The position numbers and the translations under genes were made by a program. From JABDGM01 sp963738665 (lineage in GTDB: Bacteria; Planctomycetota; Planctomycetia; Pirellulales; Lacipirellulaceae), in contig CAVTXL010000002.1 in the NCBI GenBank assembly GCA_963738665.1, positions 62,001 through 126,000 of the forward strand: a stretch of DNA of 64,000 nucleotides, read 5' to 3'. The notes under the pieces were generated by a model, which had not been told where the DNA came from, ran no database searches, and was given only the letters and a program-made list of their open reading frames with translations. Shown here in pieces: positions 56,862 to 64,000 of this stretch (positions are counted from its first letter, which is position 1; each line of letters begins with the position of its first letter).

Positions 56862-58025
56862 TCATACACACACCCAATTTGCGACTTCCTTCCGAGCCCA
56901 AGCGTCAAGCTCTTCCAATCGCTCGAGAGTTGGGTTTGCTTCGAACGGGTGTGATTCTAATACGCTTTGGCAGGCCGGAACGATCTCGGTAAAGTGTAGC
57001 TCGCCGGCCAAAAAGGCAGCCACGGCCGCTTCATTGGCCGCATTCAGCACGGCGCCGCTGGTGCCGCCCATTTCGGCGCAGCGCAGCCCCAATCGCAAGG
57101 CTGGAAATCGCGCGTGATCGGGCGGCTCGAAATCGAGCTGCCAGCGGCGTGTCCAATCAATCTTTTCGGCGGCACCCGGCCGGCGGTGCGGATATTCGAG
57201 CGCGTATTGAATCGGCAGCTTCATGTCGGGCGGGCTGAGCTGGGCGATCGTCGAACCATCGACGAATTCTACCAGTGAGTGGACGATCGACTGCGGGTGG
57301 ATGACCACGTCAATCTGGCTGGCCGACAGATCGAACAGCCAGCGTGATTCGATGATCTCGAGAGCTTTGTTCATCAGTGTGGCCGAGTCGATCGTGATCT
57401 TAGGGCCCATGTTCCAGGTGGGGTGAGTGAGCGCGTCGTGCACCGTGACCTGGTTGAGGGCCTCGGCGCTCAATGAGCGGAATGGGCCGCCGCTGGCCGT
57501 GAGGACAATGCGGCGGACCTCTTGCGGGCTGCCGGCGCGGAGGGCCTGAAAAATTGCGCTATGTTCGCTGTCGACCGGAAGGATCGTCGCGCCGCGTTGG
57601 GTGGCCAGCCGCTGGACGAGTTGGCCGGCCATTACCAGCGTTTCCTTATTCGCCAGGGCGACCGTCTTCTTGGCCTCGATGGCGGCCCACGTGCTGCGGA
57701 GGCCGGCGCTGCCGACGATTGCGGCGAGCACTACGTCGACGTCGTCGGCCGCGGCAACGTGTGCCAGCCCGGCCGCACCGGTCAGCAATTCGGTGCCGGT
57801 TGGCAGGCCGTGCCAATCGAAGCGGCTGGCCGCCGCCTCGTCGGTGACGACGATCCACTGCGGGCGGAATCGGCGGGCCTGTTCCAGGAGTCGCTCCAGT
57901 TTGCAACGGGCCGTTAGTGCCACGGCCCGCAGGCGGCCTCCACTGGCCGCGATGACCTCAAGCGCGCTTGTGCCGATGCTTCCGGTCGAACCGAGCACGG
58001 CAATATTTTTCGTGGCTCCAGGCAT
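56862..58025 (-). CDS. dxr: 1-deoxy-D-xylulose 5-phosphate reductoisomerase
   Basis: A protein of 387 residues, unbroken. The NADPH loop is IAVLGSTGSIGTSALEVI. KKTVALANKETLVMAG, LPVDSEHSAIFQAL and ASGGPFR surround the metal and substrate site. HPTWNMGPKITIDSATLMNKALEIIES and the flexible loop VVIHPQSIVHSLVEFVDGS follow. It makes MEP in the non-mevalonate isoprenoid pathway. dxr next to rseP is a common bacterial pair; the gap of 162 bases probably leaves them in one transcript. Confidence 0.96.
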   Translation of the reverse strand: MPGATKNIAVLGSTGSIGTSALEVIAASGGRLRAVALTARCKLERLLEQARRFRPQWIVVTDEAAASRFDWHGLPTGTELLTGAAGLAHVAAADDVDVVLAAIVGSAGLRSTWAAIEAKKTVALANKETLVMAGQLVQRLATQRGATILPVDSEHSAIFQALRAGSPQEVRRIVLTASGGPFRSLSAEALNQVTVHDALTHPTWNMGPKITIDSATLMNKALEIIESRWLFDLSASQIDVVIHPQSIVHSLVEFVDGSTIAQLSPPDMKLPIQYALEYPHRRPGAAEKIDWTRRWQLDFEPPDHARFPALRLGLRCAEMGGTSGAVLNAANEAAVAAFLAGELHFTEIVPACQSVLESHPFEANPTLERLEELDAWARKEVANWVCV

Positions 58026-58600
58026 CAGTAGTGGGGCCGCAGGTTGTGCGAATTATGCGGGCGAATCGCTTGGCATGGATCGCGTGGGCCAAAAGCGTTA
58101 TGCATCCGCCCGCCGTCGGTGGGCGCCAGCCGCCATTGTAGGCTTTTGTCGATACAGTTCGCAGGGACACGGCCGGTGCCCGCAGCAGCCGTCAGCGACA
58201 ATGCGCGCGCGGCGGCCGCGGGGGTCGCCGCTGCGTGCAACTGCGGCGGAGCGGCCATTTTAGGGCGGCCGCTAGCAGCGAGCAAGACGAGCCGGCGCCG
58301 GCGATATGGCCCGTAAACTGCATGCGCCTCGTCGTGATCGCTGCAATTTGGCCAGTGCGCGACGGCCTGCGCTGGGCGTGGCGCGATATGCGAAAAATAG
58401 CACGAGGGGGCAGATTTTCCAACGGGCCGGGCAAGATTGAGCGTGCAAAGGGAAGGGCGATCGGAGCGGCGGTTCGTTGTAAAGTCGGCCTTTGCAGCAT
58501 ACGATGAACAAGACAAGTATACCGGGCATTCATCACACAACAGGAAATCGCGGACGCGCCTTTTGCGGCTGCGCCCCGCTGGCTTAACGAGGCACCTTGG
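58026..58600. other. intergenic region between divergent dxr and ftsH
   Basis: 575 bases that must carry both promoters. No gene, RNA or repeat array was recognised. Short frames here have no coding character. Confidence 0.4.
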
Positions 58601-60712
58601 ATGGAAAAGCAAGAGCAAACACCTTCGCCGAACCAGAAACCAGCCGACAAGCGCCGCTCCGCAGCAAGGGGGGAACGTCGTTTGGTACCTGCTGGGTCTG
58701 GGCGTGCTGCTGCTGTTGTTGGTTTCCGTGTTCAGCAATAGCAAAGAACAGCGGATCGAGTGGAGCAAGTTCGAGGATTTCGTCCGGGCTAGCAACCCTC
58801 AGGTCGAGAATGCGCCCATTACATCGACGTGGAGGTGGAGCACAGTGGAGCGCGGCCGACGCGGGTGCGGCTTTCGGACCTTGCGAAGATCATTGTGGGC
58901 GATACGGAGGTTACGGCTACGGTCACGCGCCAGCCACTCAAGATGGTGGCTGGCCCGGACGGGCAGATGAAGGCTGAACCGGACGGGTTGCCGGAAAAAG
59001 ATGTCAAACTGGTCGTAGCCCAGGTTCCTGACTCGAACATTGCCGAACTGCTGCGAGAAAACAACATTGAGAACTGGGACGGGGCGCCGCAGCCGAGCCC
59101 GCTCTTGAGTTGGATTCCGCTCCTGTTGGTGACCGGCCTGATGGTGATGCTATTCATCTTCATGATGCGGCGGATGGGCGGGGCCGGCTCGCCGATGGCC
59201 TTCGGCCGCAGCCGTGGCCGGCTGATCGCGCAGGAGGACGTGCAGGCGACATTTGCCGACGTGGCCGGCATCGATGAAGCAGTCGAGGAGCTGAAGGAGG
59301 TCGTTGAGTTTCTCAAGACGCCGGAAAAATACCAGATGCTGGGCGGGCGGATTCCAAAGGGCGTGTTGCTTGTGGGGCCGCCGGGTACCGGCAAGACGCT
59401 GCTCGCCAAAGCCGTGGCCGGCGAGGCGGGCGTGCCGTTTTTCAGCTTGAGCGGCTCGGATTTCGTGGAGATGTTTGTCGGCGTCGGGGCGGCCCGCGTG
59501 CGGGACATGTTCCAGCAGGCCGAATCAAAGGCGCCGTGCATCATTTTCATCGACGAGCTCGACGCGCTGGGCAAAACGCGGGGCAGCGGCAATATCGGCG
59601 GGCACGACGAGCGAGAACAGACGCTCAACGCGCTGCTCGTGGAAATGGACGGCTTCAACAGCAACAGCGGCGTGATCGTGATGGGGGCCACCAACCGGCC
59701 CGAGACGCTCGATGCGGCCTTGCTGCGGCCGGGGCGGTTCGATCGCCACGTGCTGGTGGATCGGCCCGATGTGGCCGGGCGGCAGAAGATCCTGGAAGTT
59801 CACTTGCAAAAGGTCAAAGTGGACGCGGACGTGGATATCAAGGCGCTGGCCGGAATCACGAGCGGCTTCGTGGGGGCCGACCTGGCCAACATGGTCAACG
59901 AAGCCGCCTTGCTGGCCGCTCGCAAGGGCCGCAAGGTCGTCACGACGCCCGACTTCAACGAAGCGGTGGAGCGGGCCAGCATCGGCTTGGAAAAGAAAAG
60001 CCGAATTATGCAGGACGATGAAAAGCAGCGATTGGCCTGTCATGAAGCGGGGCACGCGCTGGTCGCCTATTCGCTGCCGAATACGGACCCGGTTCACAAA
60101 GTTTCGATCATTCCCCGCGGCCTGGGCGCGCTCGGCTACATGCAGCAGCGGCCCGAGCACGACCGCTACATGATGACGCGCAGCCAGTTGGAAAGCAGCA
60201 TCCAAGTTTCGCTGGCGGGGACGCTGGCGGAGGAGCTGATCTTTGAAGACGTGGGAACCGGGGCCAGCAACGACTTGGAGCGGGCGACGGAGATCGCCCG
60301 CAGCATGGTCATGGATTACGGCATGAGCCGGCTGGGGCGGATCAATTTTCGCGAGTCGAACCGCAATCCGTTTTTGTACTCAGGTATGGAGTATCCGCGG
60401 GTCCAGCATCATAGCGAACAAACGGCCCGCGAAATCGACCAGGAAGTCAAACGAATTCTGGACGAGGCCTTAAATCGGACGAAGCGAATTCTGACTGCGC
60501 GGCGGGCCGCTCTGGAAGCGATCAGCCAGGAACTGCTCAAACAGGAAGTGATCGACGCGGCCGAGCTGAAGCGAATCATTGAAGAAAGCAACCCCAGCCC
60601 AATGATCGTGCCGGGCACCGACAGCGAGGGAAAAAAACGTGGGTTGCACGTGCCGGCGCGGCCGGCCCGCGATATTGACCCCTCGGAAATGGATGCGGCC
60701 GAAGGGGGCTGA
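58601..60712 (+). CDS. ftsH: ATP-dependent zinc metalloprotease FtsH, two compensating frameshifts
   Basis: About 703 residues. ATG 58601 (MEKQEQTPSPNQK) and the main body share one frame, but the first membrane helix (VVWYLLGLGVLLLLLVSVFSNS) and part of the periplasmic domain lie in another, between about 58668 (run of six G) and 58815. The second helix is LLSWIPLLLVTGLMVMLFIFMM. The AAA+ module has Walker A GPPGTGKT, Walker B IIFIDELDAL and SRH ATNRPETLDAALLRPGRFDR. The protease motif is CHEAGHAL, with the third zinc ligand in SNDLERATEIA. It degrades membrane and short-lived proteins. Confidence 0.94.
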
Positions 60713-60733
60713 GCGCAAGCTCGGGAGAAGCAA

Positions 60734-61351
60734 ATGGCGACCGCCGTAGGATCAACGAGCAAAAGAAACGCAAGCCAACTCGTGTTGATTCGTCCCGATC
60801 AGCGGTTATTTTCGGCCGCCGACCTGGCGGCGATGCCGCGGCACGTGCCGTCGGGTCCCGTTTCGTTTGAACTTAAGCATGGGAGACTCGTGGCAATGTC
60901 GCCGCCGGGGGCAACGCATGGTAGCTTGCAAATTCGAATTGGAGCGGAGTTGATCGCGCAAGGCGAAAAGAAAGGGCACGGCAGGGCGTACACGGAGATC
61001 GGTATATTTCTTGCGCACAGCCCCGACCACGTCGTCGGCGCTGACGCGGCATTCGTTACGAACGCCAGCTTGCCAGCCCGTGAATCTCCGGAAGGCTATT
61101 TGGAAACGATCCCGCAACTAGTCGTGGAAGTGAGAAGTAAAAACGATACGAACGCTGAAATATCGGAGCGTGTGACCGATTATTTGCAGGCGGGCGTAAA
61201 ACTCGTGTGGATCGTGAACGACTCGCCGGAGACGGTCACCGAGCATCGCCCCGAGATGCCGCCGCGGTACTTTGCCAAAGTCGACGCCCTGGAGTGCGAC
61301 GACATCATCCCCGATTTTCATCTCGAACTTCGGGACCTCTTTCGCACATAG
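60734..61351 (+). CDS. Uma2-family (DUF820) putative nuclease
   Basis: A protein of 205 residues. The PD-(D/E)xK-like core is visible as GRLVAMSPPGATHG, HVVGADAAFV (Asp), PQLVVEVRSKNDT (Glu and Lys-side residue), YLQAGVKLVWIVND and the strand V-TEHRPE. Uma2 genes are numerous in planctomycetes and cyanobacteria; a nuclease role is predicted from fold only. Its end overlaps the converging membrane-protein gene by 47 bases. It follows ftsH by 21 bases but is not functionally related. Confidence 0.82.
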   Translation: MATAVGSTSKRNASQLVLIRPDQRLFSAADLAAMPRHVPSGPVSFELKHGRLVAMSPPGATHGSLQIRIGAELIAQGEKKGHGRAYTEIGIFLAHSPDHVVGADAAFVTNASLPARESPEGYLETIPQLVVEVRSKNDTNAEISERVTDYLQAGVKLVWIVNDSPETVTEHRPEMPPRYFAKVDALECDDIIPDFHLELRDLFRT

Positions 61352-62081
61352 CATGCCGGCGGCCTCCGATTGCCTTCTCGAGAAAGTTCGCGAAGGCTGC
61401 TCGCTGGTCGAGTGGCACATCCACTTCCAAACGCCCCTCTATTTTGCGCGGTGCGATTAGGCGCCACGCTCTGCGTCGGCGTGTGAACGGGTTGACGAAG
61501 TAGTCACGTTCTGTGACTCCTCGCCAACAAAGTGTCACTCGCGGGAGTCTGGCGTTTTCTTCCCAATAGAAGAGATCGAATTCCTCCCACGGGACGAATT
61601 GCTCGCCAATCACAATACCGCGTTGACAAACACGCAACCGGCCGCCCCACCAGACTTTGGCGATGCCACTGTTCAAGAAGTCGCGAAAGACATAGACGAT
61701 TGCCAGCCCACAAAACGCCCACCACCCCAGAGTGCTCCATCCGTGGAGGACAACCTGTAGCACAAATGGGCCCGAAAGAACACCGAATATCATAAGCTGA
61801 AAGAATCCGCTAAGAACCGCGGCCGCGCGCGGTGCCAATTCCAACTGTGCGTCCCCGCCCGCGAGGCGAAATAACACGAGCCCCGCCTCCAATTCTGCTC
61901 GGCGGCGCCGCCAACCGTGATCTACAACGACGGCCGATACAACCACGAAGCTGACGGCAATGACCAGTGCCAAGCGGGCACGTGCGTCGGCTGGCAGGGA
62001 ACGGATATCCGGGGCGAACAACGCTGCCGCTGCCGCTGCCAAACTCATCCAGCCAAAGAGAGCGGCTAGCGAGATTCGCAC
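61305..62081 (-). CDS. membrane protein with DUF5673-like C-terminus
   Basis: A protein of 258 residues. Four hydrophobic helices are visible: near residues 8-25, 38-54, 88-108 (VLSGFFQLMIFGVLSGPFVLQVV) and 115-133. A soluble end starts with GGRLRVCQRGIVIGEQFVPWEEFDLFYWEE, which resembles DUF5673/PH-like domains placed after membrane helices. Function unknown. Confidence 0.6.
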   Translation of the reverse strand: MRISLAALFGWMSLAAAAAALFAPDIRSLPADARARLALVIAVSFVVVSAVVVDHGWRRRRAELEAGLVLFRLAGGDAQLELAPRAAAVLSGFFQLMIFGVLSGPFVLQVVLHGWSTLGWWAFCGLAIVYVFRDFLNSGIAKVWWGGRLRVCQRGIVIGEQFVPWEEFDLFYWEENARLPRVTLCWRGVTERDYFVNPFTRRRRAWRLIAPRKIEGRLEVDVPLDQRAAFANFLEKAIGGRRHAMCERGPEVRDENRG

Positions 62082-62241
62082 GTCCGAGGGGCAGCAGGTG
62101 CGTCGCTAATGTCGGCGGTTCGTTGCATGTCGCTAATCGATCGCCAGCGTCTCGCGTCTAGGCGCAGCCAGGCTCGTCAATCAGAATGGAAGTTCCGGTA
62201 TTTGTAAAGAGTTCTGCAACCTCAGCCGCGGTCTCAGCTCG

Positions 62242-62658
62242 ATGCGTTTGCCCTCCGCCATCCGACTGATTTCACCTTCGGAAACAGCCCGTCACGGCCC
62301 GGTGCTGATCGGTCTTGGGCTGGCGATCCAAATCATGGCCGCCTGGTGGCCCTTCGCGCCCGTTGTCACGGGTATGTCCCTGGTGGCACTCGGTGCGACC
62401 GGAGCTACGATCGCGTGGCTGAATCGCAGCGGCTGGCCGCGCCTGCTGCTTCTGCCTCACCTGGCGATCTACGCAGCATTGTACATTCTTTTCATCGGCG
62501 CTCTGTGGCACGCGGCAAGCCAAGGTCCGCAACACAGTTGGCAGCTTTCGCAATGGCTGGACGTGGCGCTCAGCATCTGGCCGATGGCGGCGGCTTTCAA
62601 CCTAGCCCTGCTGGCCGCGACTGGCCGCGTTCGTGGCGAAGACGCAACGAGCCGTTAG
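62242..62658 (+). CDS. small four-helix membrane protein
   Basis: A protein of 138 residues with hydrophobic stretches at about 20-36 (PVLIGLGLAIQIMAAWW), 40-60, 70-90 (LLLPHLAIYAALYILFIGAL) and 107-127 (LDVALSIWPMAAAFNLALLAA). A basic/acidic tail follows. No family recognised. Codon pattern agrees with a real gene. Confidence 0.5.
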   Translation: MRLPSAIRLISPSETARHGPVLIGLGLAIQIMAAWWPFAPVVTGMSLVALGATGATIAWLNRSGWPRLLLLPHLAIYAALYILFIGALWHAASQGPQHSWQLSQWLDVALSIWPMAAAFNLALLAATGRVRGEDATSR

Positions 62659-62992
62659 CGCAACGTTGCCAAACCGCCACGCCGCCCGTCGCTGGGCCCT
62701 TCTAATCTTCGCAGCCCGGCGCAGCGGCTAACACTTCGCGTCAGCGGGTAACGATGGCCGTTTGACCCTACGCGAAAGTCGACCTAGGGTTTTTCTGAGA
62801 GCGTGCACTCCGCGGACCCATTGGCGCCGCGTGATGATGTTGGGCCGTGGCAAGGAGGCCCACTGCTAAGACGCGCCCCCTTATCGCAAGTGCACCTCTC
62901 GCACCAGTCTCCTCAACTGCGATGGCACCACACCGTGCCGGCCGCGACTTATCCCTTACTTCGTTGATTCGCCTCCGCGTCGGAGATCTACC
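62659..62992. other. intergenic region, no gene recognised
   Basis: It precedes the secreted repeat protein. A plausible Shine-Dalgarno-like GGAG occurs at 62982-62985, eight to ten bases before GTG 62993. Confidence 0.35.
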
Positions 62993-64000
62993 GTGAAGAC
63001 GCCGCGCAAGCATCGTTCTCGCAGTTTGCAGTTTGAATCCCTGGAGTCGCGGGAAGTGATGGCCGCCGGTGTAACGGCGTCGCTCGCTTCCGCGGGCGTG
63101 TTGCAAGAAAGCGGACCCGCTGGCAGTACCGCGGTCGTTCTGCCGTCTCCGAGCCAAAGTGCCGCCGTCGGCAGCGTGAACTTGACAACAATTGCCGCTA
63201 GCGCCGCTGCGGTTGGCGGCGCGAGTGTGAGCGCGTCCAGTTCCGTGCAATTGTCGTACTACAAGGGCGTGCTGACAGTCACCGGCACGAATAGCGACGA
63301 CAGCATCAAGTTCCTGCAAGGCGACGGCTGGCTGGGCATTCAGGGTGGCACGCAGTGGTTTTCTGCCCGAACGGTATCGTCGATCGTCGTCAATTTGCAA
63401 GGCGGCGATGACACTGTCTCCTTTGACAGTTTGCGGAATGGTTGCAATCAAGAAATCACCGCAGCGCTGACTGTGAACGCCGGCGCCGGCACAAGCACGA
63501 TCCGCCTTCCCAACAGCCAATCAACCAGCCTTAGCGGGGCGGGCAACACGCTGACGTATAAGAACGGCGTGACGAAACTCAATGGCACGAAAGTTGACCT
63601 GCCCGAAGTCGTGCGGATGGTGCTCTCTGGCGGCGTTTTGACGGTGACCGGCAAAAGCGGGGACGACGTCCTGTGCTTTCTGCAGGGCAATGGTTGGCTG
63701 GGCATTTATATGCAAGACCAATGGTTTGCCGCGTCGTCGGTGAACTCGATCGTCCTGAATTTGCAAGGCGGAAATGATTATGTATCGCTCGACAGCCAGT
63801 ACAACGGCTGCAATCAGGCGATCACGGCGCCGATCACGGTCAATTGGACGTCGGGCTACAAAATGGTGATCTGCCCGAACGGAAACACGTCCATCTCGAA
63901 CTACGGTTCGCATCAGCTTAAGGTCCTGTCGTCGGGCGCGGTGACGCTCGACGGCCATACGCTGTGGCCGGCGCCGGAGCCTGATCCGGCGCCCGATCCC
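62993..64000 (+). CDS. planctomycete secreted protein with two large internal repeats, 3' end beyond the window
   Basis: The frame opens at GTG 62993 (MKTPRKHRSRSLQFESLESREVMAAG) and is still open at 64000 after 336 codons. The RxLxFExLExRxxMA start is the export-type N-terminus of large planctomycete surface proteins. Two repeats of about 115 residues follow: one with GVLTVTGTNSDDSIKFLQGD, one with GVLTVTGKSGDDVLCFLQGN; both share WLGI, SI-LNLQGG-D-VS-DS and NGCNQ-ITA. The end is entering a Pro/Asp/Glu linker (PAPEPDPAPDP). GDD-type turns recall calcium-binding RTX-like repeats. Likely a cell-surface or matrix protein. Confidence 0.75.
   Translation, partial: MKTPRKHRSRSLQFESLESREVMAAGVTASLASAGVLQESGPAGSTAVVLPSPSQSAAVGSVNLTTIAASAAAVGGASVSASSSVQLSYYKGVLTVTGTNSDDSIKFLQGDGWLGIQGGTQWFSARTVSSIVVNLQGGDDTVSFDSLRNGCNQEITAALTVNAGAGTSTIRLPNSQSTSLSGAGNTLTYKNGVTKLNGTKVDLPEVVRMVLSGGVLTVTGKSGDDVLCFLQGNGWLGIYMQDQWFAASSVNSIVLNLQGGNDYVSLDSQYNGCNQAITAPITVNWTSGYKMVICPNGNTSISNYGSHQLKVLSSGAVTLDGHTLWPAPEPDPAPDP

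Overview
The window looks like a chromosomal piece of a planctomycete, probably Pirellulales-like. Pointers to this are high GC content, a VPEP-type PEP-CTERM tail (21685-22767), a DUF1080 protein, CehA/PHP-type proteins, a secreted protein with an FESLESRE-type N-terminus at the right edge, TPR proteins with membrane tails, and many core genes scattered rather than kept in their usual long operons. There are no rRNA or tRNA genes, no CRISPR array, and no recognisable transposase or prophage.

Layout. 1-8 kb: end of a Gfo/Idh/MocA oxidoreductase, a secreted beta-helix-like protein, an aldo/keto reductase, VOC and small membrane proteins, a DUF4404 protein, an RRM protein, a HAD phosphatase and a TIGR03545-like protein. 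8-18.6 kb: YjdF-like membrane protein, an HTH-REC regulator, smc, a FlgI-like lipoprotein, yidD/rnpA and a CbpA-type DnaJ. 18.7-28.4 kb: secreted and catabolic proteins (CehA-like, class 3 lipase, TIGR03118/PEP-CTERM, DUF1080), ppk1 and a PHP lipoprotein. 28.9-32.9 kb: a three-gene operon of a TPR-AAA+ ATPase and two TPR membrane proteins. 33-43 kb: a MORN-repeat protein, glgC, leuS, mutS, fliG and queD. 43-50 kb: an alpha/beta hydrolase, a DtxR-type regulator, SRP RNA, dnaX, ybaB, rpoN and a decayed hicBA pair. 50-64 kb: a PrpD-family protein, rsmG, DUF3467, a CopZ-like metal protein, rseP, dxr, ftsH, Uma2 and the start of a repeat-containing secreted protein.

Functional links. dnaX-ybaB next to SRP RNA, rnpA-yidD with a 4-base overlap, and dxr-rseP are conserved bacterial pairs. 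fliG, the FlgI-like protein and rpoN suggest flagellar capacity. The secreted hydrolase-like and PEP-CTERM proteins fit a polysaccharide-degrading heterotroph.

Two themes stand out. First, at least fifteen genes, including essential ones (leuS, dnaX, ftsH, rseP), are split by single- or double-base shifts. Consensus indel errors explain this better than gene death. Second, the spaces between genes, and twice the genes themselves, carry small repeats. These are arrays with an exact 7-base period, usually in inverted pairs and with a different word at each locus; a 155-bp MITE-like element in two inverted copies; and a palindrome family that is read in frame inside a hydrolase. A run of nine A in dnaX, with a -1 stop just after it, looks like a tau/gamma slippage site.
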